NCBI RefSeq assembly: GCF_900168115.1
Contig: NZ_FUZC01000001.1
Span: forward strand, 310,001-374,000
DNA length: 64,000 bases
Source of the DNA: Salegentibacter salinarum
GTDB taxonomy: Bacteria; Bacteroidota; Bacteroidia; Flavobacteriales; Flavobacteriaceae
Direction: 5' to 3'
The position numbers and the translations under genes were made by a program. The notes below the pieces were generated by a model. The model made no database searches. It saw only the letters and a list, made by a program, of their open reading frames with translations, and was not told where the DNA came from. Shown piece by piece: positions 8,275 through 16,542 of this stretch. The number at the start of each line of letters is the position of its first letter. Positions within the stretch are counted from its first letter, which is position 1.

Positions 8275-10652
8275 TATTTGATGGGTATTTTAACCAGGAG
8301 TTGAATATTCCGGCCCATTTCCGGAATTTCCAATGCACGGTAAAAACTGGTATGATTAAAATATTTAGTATTAAATATATTGGTTGCCTGAAGGTTAACA
8401 CTGGCTCTAAAATTCCCTATTTTGAGATTGGTACGAAAACCTCCACCAAAAATGCTGTATCCGGGAGTTATTTCTTCATTCTGCGCTATTCTATCCTGTT
8501 CAAATGCAAAAACCGTATTGCCAAAAATTTCGGTATCCTCAAATGTTTTTGAACCTTCAAGGAAATCATAGCCTATTTCCGCAAATCCGTTAACTGGTGG
8601 CGTAAATGGAAGCGGGAAATTCCGCGAAGTATCCGATGTTAATTGTTGGTTATATAAATATTCAAAGGTAAGCTGGGTATGCCAATTCCTAAAAAAGTTG
8701 GTGCTAACATCAAATTCAATACCTGCAAGCACGGCTTCACTTTGGGTAAACTTATAAATCTGCCCTGCGTGGGGGAGGATGGAAAACTGGCCGCTTGGGT
8801 TTAAAAAAATATAATTATCGAAATAATAAGCATAAGGGCTTAGAGATACCTGAAAAGATTTTTTCTTATAGTTGAGTTTTGCATCAAACACATATCCTTT
8901 TTCGGCCTCCAGGTTTGGATCCCCTTGTTCGTGCCTAAAAGAGCCGTGATGTATTCCGTTTGCTCCTAACTCTATTGCGGTGGGCAACCTGAAACTGGTT
9001 CCAGTATTGATGGAGAAATCCCAGTGCTTTTTAAAATTATAAAGTAGTCCACCCATCAAATTCATATTGTTGAAATTTCTTTGTGTTGGGGAACTTCGGG
9101 TTGCATTTTCATTTGCACTTGCCTCTGTACTACCGTTTTCGATTAAATATTGGTATAGATTTTCGTCATAAAACCCTTCAATGTCAATCTTACTAATATC
9201 CAATCTCCCACCGAAATTAAGCTTGAGTTTTTCGGTTAGCTGGTAGGAATGGGTTCCATATATACCCTGATTTATTCGGACATATTCGGGTAGTAAAAAA
9301 TTGAATCCGCTTATATTGTTATCCTGAAGCTGGGTTTGTAAGCCCAGGCTTGTAGTATGATTTTCACCCAGGTCTTTGGAGAATTTTGCCTGCAGGTCGT
9401 AGGTATTCAAATTAAAATTCAATTCAAGGTCGGGATTAACTGATGGAGCAACCTGCCCGGTATAGTGTGTATGGAAACGACTCCATTCCTGCCTGTGGTT
9501 ATTTTGAAAACCTAACACAACTTCAAGGCTGGAATCGTGAAAAAACCATTCGTTTTTATTAATGAATTTCATATGGTTCACTCGCTGAAATGGATACTCT
9601 ATATTTCGGTAGTCGCCATCATGCTGAACCCTACTTGTAGATGGAATACCATGAGAACCTGGGAAAAACCCTGATTTCATATAAACATTACTAACGCTAA
9701 ATGTTCCTTTATAATGCGTACCCTGAAATCCTATTTGGCCATATAAATCATTTTCTTTTCCAGCGGTATTTTTTAGTTTCTGATTGTATATAGGAATATT
9801 CCGGCTTAAGTAAACAATGTTGTTGGTAGGCACTGAGTAATCTCCAAATTCACTAGCTGTAGCCTTAATTTTGTAAAAAAACTTGTCCTCTTTTAATGCC
9901 AGGTTAGTTGAAATTGCAAGGGTATTGTTTACGCTCTTGGTAAGACCTATCACTTCTCCCGAAATCCCATCATCCTTGGGCACTCCATCGTTTATTATTT
10001 TGATTACCCCACCAATGGCATCGCTCCCGTGCTCTATAGCTCCAACACCTTTTATAATTTCAATATTCTCCACGGAAAAAGCATCAATTTCGAGTCCGTG
10101 ATCTGCGCCCCATTGCTGGCCTTCCTGTTTAATACCGTTTTCGCTTACCGCTACACGGTTGAACCCAAGCCCACGAATTATAGGTTTGGAAGATCCCGAC
10201 CCAATTTCTGCCGCATTTACCCCGGGAAGTCTTTCCAAGGTATTGGCCAATGATCCCGAAAATTGCTCCTGTAGGAATTCTTTGTTTACCTTTTCTGTAT
10301 TTTCTGAGGAAGAACGCCTGGCACTACCATTTAATAAAATGGCTTCAAGGGCAGCTGCGTCTTCCTGTAGTTTAAAATTAACCACAGTATTTTCTCTTAA
10401 TGAGATTATCGTATCTGAGGTTCTAAAACCAATAAAAGAAACCCTAATACGGTACTCACCTCTTTTTAAATTACCTATGCGGTAAAGACCATCTTCATTG
10501 GCTAAGACAAACCTATTATTAATATGAACATGGGCGCTTTCTAGTGGCCGCTCCTCCCTGTCTACAACTTTACCCTGTAGATTTAAATGTTGGGAATAGG
10601 TGAAAAATGGTAAAATGGTAAAAAGCAATAAAACAAATTGAGTTTGCTTCAT
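8274..10652 (-). CDS. TonB-dependent receptor, probable metal (zinc/copper) uptake
   Basis: This 792-residue outer-membrane receptor has a signal peptide (about 1-20, ending TYSQ), a carboxypeptidase-regulatory-like domain (LQGKVVDREERPLESAHVHI) and a plug with TLERLPGVNAAEIG, KPIIRGLGFNRVAV and EGQQWGADHGLEIDAFSVEN. A 22-strand-type barrel follows and the protein ends in LLVKIPIK. It is shorter than SusC proteins and has no SusD partner. The QQWGADHGLEID stretch, the absence of SusD, and the flanking His/Cys-rich small proteins and DUF4625 lipoprotein point to metal-ion uptake of the ZnuD/copper-receptor kind. The choice of metal is not visible. It is co-transcribed with the two downstream genes, and a hairpin lies between it and the upstream small gene. 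Confidence 0.87.
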   Translation of the reverse strand: MKQTQFVLLLFTILPFFTYSQHLNLQGKVVDREERPLESAHVHINNRFVLANEDGLYRIGNLKRGEYRIRVSFIGFRTSDTIISLRENTVVNFKLQEDAAALEAILLNGSARRSSSENTEKVNKEFLQEQFSGSLANTLERLPGVNAAEIGSGSSKPIIRGLGFNRVAVSENGIKQEGQQWGADHGLEIDAFSVENIEIIKGVGAIEHGSDAIGGVIKIINDGVPKDDGISGEVIGLTKSVNNTLAISTNLALKEDKFFYKIKATASEFGDYSVPTNNIVYLSRNIPIYNQKLKNTAGKENDLYGQIGFQGTHYKGTFSVSNVYMKSGFFPGSHGIPSTSRVQHDGDYRNIEYPFQRVNHMKFINKNEWFFHDSSLEVVLGFQNNHRQEWSRFHTHYTGQVAPSVNPDLELNFNLNTYDLQAKFSKDLGENHTTSLGLQTQLQDNNISGFNFLLPEYVRINQGIYGTHSYQLTEKLKLNFGGRLDISKIDIEGFYDENLYQYLIENGSTEASANENATRSSPTQRNFNNMNLMGGLLYNFKKHWDFSINTGTSFRLPTAIELGANGIHHGSFRHEQGDPNLEAEKGYVFDAKLNYKKKSFQVSLSPYAYYFDNYIFLNPSGQFSILPHAGQIYKFTQSEAVLAGIEFDVSTNFFRNWHTQLTFEYLYNQQLTSDTSRNFPLPFTPPVNGFAEIGYDFLEGSKTFEDTEIFGNTVFAFEQDRIAQNEEITPGYSIFGGGFRTNLKIGNFRASVNLQATNIFNTKYFNHTSFYRALEIPEMGRNIQLLVKIPIK

Positions 10653-10685
10653 GGTAAAAACACTGTGATTAATTAAAAAAGACTG

Positions 10686-10722
10686 GTTTTAAAACAGCAG
10701 CAAAATGCTGACAGTTTAAAAC
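10686..10722 (-). terminator. intercistronic hairpin before the TonB receptor
   Basis: Read on the minus strand, an imperfect stem from GTTTTAAACTG to AAAAC encloses GTCAGCATTTTGCTGCTG and is followed by CAGTCTTTTTT. It lies between the 108-residue gene and the receptor start. It could be a partial terminator, attenuator or RNA-stability element, lowering receptor expression relative to the first gene. Confidence 0.45.
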
Positions 10723-10731
10723 ATTATTATT

Positions 10732-11058
10732 TTAACCAATCATAGCCGGGGGTGCCCGAAGTTGAAACAGTCGAAAAGGATAAGGATTTACTTTATCTTC
10801 AAGAGAAACTATGTAAATCTCTTCCTTGAGTGGAGCGTATAAAGTGTAAGAATAGAATTCAGGAACATCTGAAGTAGTAAGATGAAACGAACAGACATCA
10901 CAACCCAGTTCAGCATCCAGATGAGAAATATGAACAGATGAAATATCATCCTCCGCTAAAGAGGTCTCGTGGGAAAGTGAATGTAAGGCAGGTAATAGGC
11001 TAGCAATAAGTATAGCAATACCTAAAAAAGCGCTGATATTTATTTTGATTCTTTCCAC
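10732..11058 (-). CDS. small secreted or membrane-anchored His/Cys protein with LRAPP tail
   Basis: This 108-residue protein has a long N-terminal hydrophobic segment (about 8-25), probably a signal peptide or anchor. The start used is GTG at 11058; the frame stays open upstream but offers no ATG. Clustered potential metal ligands follow: LHSLSHE, VHISHLDAELGCDVCSFH. The C-terminus FQLRAPPAMIG parallels FLLRGPPV in the small protein downstream of the TonB receptor. It is the first gene of the presumed metal-uptake operon, 79 bp upstream of the receptor with a hairpin between. I know no characterised relative. Similar small CxxC/His proteins often sit beside TonB receptors in Bacteroidota (general knowledge). 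The metal-binding function is inferred. Confidence 0.68.
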   Translation of the reverse strand: MERIKINISAFLGIAILIASLLPALHSLSHETSLAEDDISSVHISHLDAELGCDVCSFHLTTSDVPEFYSYTLYAPLKEEIYIVSLEDKVNPYPFRLFQLRAPPAMIG

Positions 11059-11197
11059 TTCGGCAAATTTAGAAATCCTTCTTTTATAAACTACTATTAT
11101 TTGGATATTTTATAAAGTAAACCCTGTAGCAAATTTTTAGGATTTTTTATTCAGCAATAATGAAGCTTTTTTTATTCTTTGCTTAGGTACCCGCCGC

Positions 11198-11461
11198 TTA
11201 TTTTTTAGATTGTGATCTAATACAAATTTTGTCTTCCAGAATATGGCATTGAAACCCGTGATTATTTACAAGCGAAATTAGTTTTTCAGAATCAATTATG
11301 GAACCTTCAACCCGTATAATACTATGATCGCAAGGATAATTTATAATTGGCACTTCGAGGTCAAAATCAGTTTCTAATTCCGGGAAAATCGCCTTGATAT
11401 TCTTCATTATTTGATCACCTACAGTTTGAGTAGGAATATCTGTGGTGAATACTTCTATCAT
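11198..11461 (-). CDS. small HMA-like hypothetical protein
   Basis: This is an 87-residue protein when started at the ATG 11459-11461. A longer reading would run back into the end of the upstream reductase gene and is unlikely. The sequence MIEVFTTDI, IKAIFPELETDFDLE, SIIRVEG and LISLVNNHGFQCHILED has the beta-alpha-beta-beta-alpha-beta rhythm of heavy-metal-associated (ferredoxin-like) domains. It lacks the CxxC metal loop, having a single Cys-Asp-His instead (NYPCDHSIIR). It starts 10 bp after the stop of the thioredoxin-reductase-like gene, so the two are probably co-expressed and controlled by the adjacent TetR. It may be a redox or metal partner of the flavoprotein. The fold assignment is tentative. 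Confidence 0.7.
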   Translation of the reverse strand: MIEVFTTDIPTQTVGDQIMKNIKAIFPELETDFDLEVPIINYPCDHSIIRVEGSIIDSEKLISLVNNHGFQCHILEDKICIRSQSKK

Positions 11462-11471
11462 AGTTATATTT

Positions 11472-12377
11472 TTAAAACTGTTCCTGGGTAAGATTGTGAT
11501 TAACCATTGCACCGGTAAGGTTTCCACTGGCAACTGCACTGGCCACCGACCGCATCATAGCTGAATTGTCTCCACAAGAATAAACTCCCTCAATTGTAGT
11601 TTGCTGTAATTCGTTTATTTTAATATAACCGTGCTCAGTTAATTCACAGCCTAGTGAAACGGGGATACTGCTATGTTGTTCGAAGGGGAAACCTGCATAA
11701 ATTGCATCAAAGGAAATTTCTTTTCCATCAGTAAAAATTAAACTTTTAATAGCTCCATCCTTATGCTCTAATTCAGAAATTTTATTCTCAATAATATCTA
11801 CATTATTGGCTTTTAATTTAGCGATTTGTTCCTGCGTGAAATCGGGGTTTCCATTGGTAAGAATACTTACTTTATCAGTTAAATTCTTTACCAAAGAAGC
11901 TAAGTGAAAGGCCCGGTCTCCATTGGTCAGAATGCCTGTTCTTTTATTTCGAAATTCGTAGCCGTGGCAGTATGGACAGTGTATCATAGAAATGCCCCAA
12001 CATTCTTTAAATCCTTTTATTTCTGGAATCATGTCTTTTATCCCTGTAGCAAAAATGAGCTTCTTTCCTATAAAATCACCATTTGATTTAGTAGTAATGT
12101 GGAAATTATTCTTTTTCTTCTTAGCACCCACTGCGAGATCCTTTAAGGATTCTACGGTCTTGTATTCTAGTACCTGTTTTCTGGCTATAGCTGATATCTC
12201 ACCAGGTGCTACGCCGTCCTGGGTGATAAAATTATGGGATTTTGGGGTTTGTTGGTTGCAAGGTTTTTCACTGTCAATTATTAAAACTTTTCGCATAGAT
12301 CGCCCCAGGGCCATTGCTGCGGACAGGCCGGCATAACTGCCTCCAATAATGATTACATCATAATTACTAGTTTTCAT
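11472..12377 (-). CDS. thioredoxin-reductase-like NAD(P)/FAD-dependent oxidoreductase
   Basis: This 301-residue flavoprotein begins with an FAD-binding Rossmann motif, VIIIGGSYAGLSAAMALGRS (about 9-28). The active-site region reads HCPYCHGYE (about 133-141), at the place where thioredoxin reductase has its CxxC disulfide. A second nucleotide-binding region follows, though its glycine motif is degenerate (TGILTNGDRAFHLASLV), and the C-terminal FAD motif is GVYSCGDNS. It belongs to the branch of pyridine nucleotide-disulfide oxidoreductases with an HCPYCHGYE site, whose physiological partner is generally unknown. A palindromic operator lies just upstream of its start (12420-12445) and the TetR gene immediately before that. 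A small HMA-like protein follows. A role in detoxification or redox defence is inferred. Confidence 0.87.
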   Translation of the reverse strand: MKTSNYDVIIIGGSYAGLSAAMALGRSMRKVLIIDSEKPCNQQTPKSHNFITQDGVAPGEISAIARKQVLEYKTVESLKDLAVGAKKKKNNFHITTKSNGDFIGKKLIFATGIKDMIPEIKGFKECWGISMIHCPYCHGYEFRNKRTGILTNGDRAFHLASLVKNLTDKVSILTNGNPDFTQEQIAKLKANNVDIIENKISELEHKDGAIKSLIFTDGKEISFDAIYAGFPFEQHSSIPVSLGCELTEHGYIKINELQQTTIEGVYSCGDNSAMMRSVASAVASGNLTGAMVNHNLTQEQF

Positions 12378-12419
12378 ACACTATTTATTTAAAAGTTAGT
12401 TTAATACATTCTTCTCCGT

Positions 12420-12445
12420 TATATGTCTCAAAAATGAGACATATA
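12420..12445. promoter_or_regulatory. TetR operator 1
   Basis: TATATGTCTCA-N4-TGAGACATATA is a perfect palindrome with 11-bp arms. It lies 43 bp upstream of the oxidoreductase start, between that gene and the TetR stop. A second, looser copy with the same core and spacer lies upstream of tetR, so both are probably bound by this TetR. Confidence 0.72.
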
Positions 12446-12458
12446 GTAGTAAATTTTT

Positions 12459-13016
12459 TTAAGGTGCAATAGCTTTTATATAGGAAGTCCAGGCTAAAGT
12501 TTTGATCTCCTGAAAATCCTTTGTGGGATGATGCCTGGCATTCACTGTGCTTTCAATAATTCCAGAATGCAATACCTGGATCCACTGCGCAGACATGTCA
12601 GAATTAACTTTTCCGTTTTTCTGAAGCTGTAGAATGATTTGATGGAAGTGCTGATAGATATAATCATAATCAGCGCAATTCTTATTCTCGGTGTTATGCT
12701 TATGATCCTTACTTTGATGCAACTTATAGAAAAAAGAATATTTGGCCCCGCAATCAATTCCTGCGTAAAGCATATTTTCTAACTGGGTAAGTGGATCATT
12801 ACTACTTTGAATGGCCGCTATCATGGCTTTCCTGCAACTGGTTTCAATGGCTTTTTCACAAACTGCCACAAGTTCATTCCGGTCACTAAAATACCTATGC
12901 AAGGTCCTTCTGGTTACCGATGCCTTATCTGCTACCCTTTGTAAAGGGGCAGAAAGGTCTTCATTAAAGACCTGAATGGCGGATTCTATAATTCTTTTTT
13001 TAGTTGCTGTTATCAT
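12459..13016 (-). CDS. TetR/AcrR-family transcriptional repressor
   Basis: This protein is 185 residues from the ATG at 13014-13016; an upstream TTG would add four residues but would lie closer to the operator. The N-terminal helix-turn-helix is KKRIIESAIQVFNEDLSAPLQRVADKASVTRRTLHRYFSDRNELV in character, with the typical LHRYFSDRNEL recognition and stabilising helices (about residues 35-50). The remainder is an alpha-helical ligand-binding domain. It is co-directional with, and just upstream of, the oxidoreductase and HMA-like genes. Palindromes with the core TGTCTCA occur both in front of itself and in front of the oxidoreductase, which argues for autoregulation and a small local regulon. 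The inducer is unknown. Confidence 0.88.
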   Translation of the reverse strand: MITATKKRIIESAIQVFNEDLSAPLQRVADKASVTRRTLHRYFSDRNELVAVCEKAIETSCRKAMIAAIQSSNDPLTQLENMLYAGIDCGAKYSFFYKLHQSKDHKHNTENKNCADYDYIYQHFHQIILQLQKNGKVNSDMSAQWIQVLHSGIIESTVNARHHPTKDFQEIKTLAWTSYIKAIAP

Positions 13017-13037
13017 AATATCGAACAAATATACAAG

Positions 13038-13059
13038 AATGTCTCAAATTAGTGACATT
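13038..13059. promoter_or_regulatory. TetR operator 2 (autoregulatory)
   Basis: AATGTCTCA-N4-AGTGACATT has the same half-site and 4-bp spacer as the perfect palindrome at 12420-12445, with two mismatches. It starts about 22 bp upstream of the tetR ATG, where a repressor would block its own promoter. Confidence 0.6.
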
Positions 13060-13432
13060 TAGATGCGATTAATTTTTTATGACTCTATTAAGTGTAAGAG
13101 ATTGGGTTCAAAAGAGGTTTACCACACTAAATACTCAGTTAATGTTAAGCTAAAGTCATCAGAAGAATATTTTATGTTAATAAAAATGAAGATGAAAAGG
13201 TTTTCGTATTAGTTGTAGAATTAAAATTTCGTTATTAAAAAATTGTTTGGGTGTTACCAAAAATAATATTCTATCAAAACTTTTTAACTGAAGGATAATC
13301 TCGTACTAAACTTTAATAGAGACATTTTATATTAATTCGCAGTGGTAACTTAAGTGTTAAAATACACTTAATAAAATAGTAATTTCTAACCACTTAAAAT
13401 AATACGCATGGAATAAAATTAAGCATAAAAAT
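13060..13432. other. intergenic region upstream of organophosphate locus A
   Basis: I see no gene here. The most regular element is the palindrome TAAGTGT-N6-ACACTTA at 13351-13370, about 125 bp upstream of susC and a candidate operator. An open stretch near 13110-13215 reads somewhat like protein but lacks a start and matches nothing I know. A promoter of the TAnnTTTG type was not found. Confidence 0.45.
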
Positions 13433-13459
13433 ACCGCAGTTGCTACCAACAACTGCGGT
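13433..13459 (+). promoter_or_regulatory. leader hairpin upstream of susC (locus A)
   Basis: ACCGCAGTTG (13433-13442) and CAACTGCGGT (13450-13459) form a perfect 10-bp stem with a 7-nt loop, 36 nt before the susC ATG. There is no U-tract after it on the plus strand, so it is not a normal terminator. A hairpin of the same geometry but different sequence precedes the susC at 34845. Confidence 0.6.
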
Positions 13460-13495
13460 CAAAAATTAAGCAATGTCAAATCAATCACTTAAAAA

Positions 13496-16400
13496 ATGTA
13501 TTTTAAATTTAAACAAAAAAAACCGAACAGGCTAATTATCGGTCTTTCTGTTTTACTGATCACACAGGCAGGAAATTCAGCTCCTATTTTTGACGAATCT
13601 TTTCTAATTAAAAAGAACAACGAGGAGAGTATCCAGCAAACAATTAATGGAACAGTCCTGGATGAAAATGGAATTCCTTTACCCGGAGCTACTGTGCAGG
13701 TAAAAGAAACCAACCGTGGGGTAACCACTAACTTTGACGGAGAATTTTCTATTGAAGCCCAGGAAGGAGATACTCTTCAGATTTCCTTCGTAGGATTTGA
13801 AACCCATGAAATTCTAATCTCTGATAAGTCTTATTTTGAAATCCAGTTGGAAACGGATAGTGCTTCTTTGGATGAAGTTGTGATTGTTGGATATGGAACA
13901 CAAAAAAAGTCTGATCTAACAGGAGCTGTAAGTTCCGTGGACAGTGAGGAATTTAATAAAGGTATAGTTTCAAATCCCGGAGACCTTTTGCAAGGGAAAG
14001 TTTCGGGTTTAAATGTAACCAATAGCAGTGGTGAACCCGGTGCTGGTCAGGATATTGTGATTAGAGGTGTAAGTACCTTACGTTCCGGAACTTCTCCACT
14101 CTATGTGATAGATGGTTTTGTTTTAGATAATTCCTCTATAGGTGTTCCCACAAACCCTTTAAACTTCATCAATACCCAGGATATTGAATCGATTAACGTA
14201 CTTAAAGATGCTTCGGCAGCTGCCATCTATGGTTCCAGGGCTGCTAACGGTGTAGTTGTAATCACTACCAAACAGGGGAAAAAGGGTAGGGCGCAAATGA
14301 ATCTAACCGCTTCGACAGGTATTTCCAATATAGCCAATAAAATAGATGTTTTCTCGGCTGAAGAATTTAGAAACGTTGTCCAGGAGATAGGAGGGAGCCT
14401 AAGCGATAACGGCGGAAATACTGACTGGCAGGAAGAACTCACCAGGACCGCAGTCTCAAATAACATAAACTTTTCTATGAGTGGCGGTTCCGAACAAACC
14501 TCTTACTTCGCTTCCCTGGGTGCCCAGGACCAGGAAGGAATTCTTAACAATAGCGAACTTCAACGGTATTCGGCACGAGTAAACGTTTCTCAAACAGGTT
14601 TAAAAGATAGATTAAAGGTTGATTTAAATCTTACGGCTTCCCGAGTTGAGAATGAGCGGCCTAATGCCAACAGTATTATTCCCGGCATGCTCCAGCTAAA
14701 TCCCACCACACCTGCATATACAAATGGTGAACCTACAGTTTTCGGGACAGGCATCAACCCTTTAATTATTGAAAACATCTTCGGAGACTATAGTAACAAT
14801 AACAGGATGATTGCCAATATTTCTCCTTCCCTCGAGATTCTCGAAGGTTTAACATACAAACTTAACTTTGGGGTAGATTACTCTAAAACAGACAGGGACA
14901 TCCAGTTTATTCCATATTCTCAGGATCCTGATTTTGCCCTTGGATCACTTGAAACAAGTTTTACTACTAATAGAAATACTTTAATAGAAAACACTCTTAA
15001 TTACGAAGTTGAAAGGGGAGACCATTCTCTGAATTTACTGGCCGGGCACTCTTTTCAGCAATTTTTTATTGAAGCAAAGGGGTTTTATTTTTCAGACTTC
15101 CCCGATAATGGTGTTGAACCCAGGTACCAGCTTGGAGAAGCCCGGGGAGAAGATGCTACCCACTGGTCGAATGCAACAAAAAATGAATTGCAATCAGTCT
15201 TTGGCCGGGTCAATTATACATTTAAAGACAGGTATTTAATCACAGGTACCTTACGTTCGGACGGCTCCACAAAATTTGGAGAAAACAATAAGTATGCTAC
15301 TTTCCCTTCCCTGGCATTAGGATGGAATATACACAGGGAAAGTTTTATGGAAAATTCCATTTTCTCTAATTTAAAATTAAGAGCAAGTTGGGGAAAATCA
15401 GGAAACCAGGAAATTCCATCCAAGCAAACGCAACCTAGTTATGGTGAAAGTTTTGAGGACAATGATATTTACCCATTAGATGAGAATATTCTTACCAGGG
15501 AGAATTATCCTTATGGGTTGGTTTTCGCCCGAACTGCTAATCCTGACCTACAATGGGAAGAAACAACACAGAGCAATATCGGGATAGATTTTGGAATATT
15601 AAATTCCAGGTTCACCGGTACCTTCGATTACTTTATCAAGGAAACCAACGATGTATTATTATATTTTTCGACCCAGGACCCTATAGACGAAGTAGGTTTC
15701 AGATGGCAAAATATCCCGGGGATGAAAATTAAGAACAACGGACTTGAAGTTGCTTTAGATTACCAAAGTGACCAAAGTCGTAATTTTTCTTATAACCTAG
15801 GAGGAAACTTCTCCTATATAACCAATGAAATTACCGATTCCCCTTTTACTATTGTTACAACTGGTTCTGCCAGCGGGGCAGGGCAAACCGGGGCTACTAT
15901 TAATGGTTACATGAATAACAGGCCAATCGGGAATTTTTTCCTTCGGGAATTTAATGGTATTGGAGAAGATGGATTTAACAGCTTTACCGATGTAAATGGG
16001 GATGGACAGATTGATAATAGTGACCGAATATCTGCCGGTAGTGCTATTCCTGATATTATTTACGCTTTTTACACCAATTTCAGGTATAAAAACTTTGACC
16101 TTGGTCTAAATTTCAACGGGGTAAGTGGAAATAAAATATATAACCACACGAGGATGAGTTTGTTCAATAAAACACAAATTTCAAACTCTCTTAATACCAC
16201 TGAACAGGCTATTGAATTTCCCAATGAAGACCCAAGTAATTCCAATACTGTATCAACCCGTTATTTGGAAGATGGTAGTTTTCTTCGCTTAAACAACGCT
16301 ACCCTGGCTTATAACCTTGATCCTAATTTAATAGGCCTGAATAATATGTTCACCAATATAGGTTTTTCCCTTACCGGCCAGAATTTGTTTGTAATCACAG

Positions 16401-16525
16401 ATTACAGTGGTTTTGACCCGGAATTAAATACCGGAAACTCCGGCGATTCTAAGTCTTATGGAATCGATTATTACACCTATCCTACGCCAAGAACATTCAC
16501 TTTTGGTTTAAACATAGCATTCTAA
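13496..16525 (+). CDS. SusC/RagA-family TonB-dependent receptor (organophosphate locus A)
   Basis: This 1009-residue receptor forms the outer-membrane barrel of a SusCD pair. The N-terminus is a signal sequence (LIIGLSVLLITQAGNSA). The carboxypeptidase-like domain (about 50-120) is marked by LPGATVQVKETNRG and TNFDGEFSIEA, and the plug by DEVVIVGYGTQKKSDLTGAV, DIVIRGVSTLR and DIESINVLKDASAAAIYG. A calcium-binding-like DVNGDGQIDNSD loop occurs near 840. The C-terminus PTPRTFTFGLNIAF is typical of the family. SusD follows after 17 bp, then two alkaline-phosphatase-type genes in the same direction. The likely cargo is therefore a phosphorylated organic compound rather than a plain glycan; that is inference from context. 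A hairpin lies in the leader. Confidence 0.95.
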   Translation: MYFKFKQKKPNRLIIGLSVLLITQAGNSAPIFDESFLIKKNNEESIQQTINGTVLDENGIPLPGATVQVKETNRGVTTNFDGEFSIEAQEGDTLQISFVGFETHEILISDKSYFEIQLETDSASLDEVVIVGYGTQKKSDLTGAVSSVDSEEFNKGIVSNPGDLLQGKVSGLNVTNSSGEPGAGQDIVIRGVSTLRSGTSPLYVIDGFVLDNSSIGVPTNPLNFINTQDIESINVLKDASAAAIYGSRAANGVVVITTKQGKKGRAQMNLTASTGISNIANKIDVFSAEEFRNVVQEIGGSLSDNGGNTDWQEELTRTAVSNNINFSMSGGSEQTSYFASLGAQDQEGILNNSELQRYSARVNVSQTGLKDRLKVDLNLTASRVENERPNANSIIPGMLQLNPTTPAYTNGEPTVFGTGINPLIIENIFGDYSNNNRMIANISPSLEILEGLTYKLNFGVDYSKTDRDIQFIPYSQDPDFALGSLETSFTTNRNTLIENTLNYEVERGDHSLNLLAGHSFQQFFIEAKGFYFSDFPDNGVEPRYQLGEARGEDATHWSNATKNELQSVFGRVNYTFKDRYLITGTLRSDGSTKFGENNKYATFPSLALGWNIHRESFMENSIFSNLKLRASWGKSGNQEIPSKQTQPSYGESFEDNDIYPLDENILTRENYPYGLVFARTANPDLQWEETTQSNIGIDFGILNSRFTGTFDYFIKETNDVLLYFSTQDPIDEVGFRWQNIPGMKIKNNGLEVALDYQSDQSRNFSYNLGGNFSYITNEITDSPFTIVTTGSASGAGQTGATINGYMNNRPIGNFFLREFNGIGEDGFNSFTDVNGDGQIDNSDRISAGSAIPDIIYAFYTNFRYKNFDLGLNFNGVSGNKIYNHTRMSLFNKTQISNSLNTTEQAIEFPNEDPSNSNTVSTRYLEDGSFLRLNNATLAYNLDPNLIGLNNMFTNIGFSLTGQNLFVITDYSGFDPELNTGNSGDSKSYGIDYYTYPTPRTFTFGLNIAF

Positions 16526-16542
16526 TTTCAAAAAAATTTAAA

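Noticed and set aside
11462-11539. N-terminal extension of the small HMA-like protein
   Set aside because: It overlaps the 3' end of the reductase gene and has no similarity to the rest; the ATG at 11461 gives a compact domain.
12420-12445. Perfect palindrome read as a terminator for tetR
   Set aside because: There is no T-run after it in the minus direction, and a matching copy upstream of tetR makes an operator the better explanation.
13110-13215. Protein-like open stretch (KEVYHTKYSVNVKLKSSEEY) as a gene remnant
   Set aside because: It is short, has no start, and matches no family I know; a chance reading is as likely.
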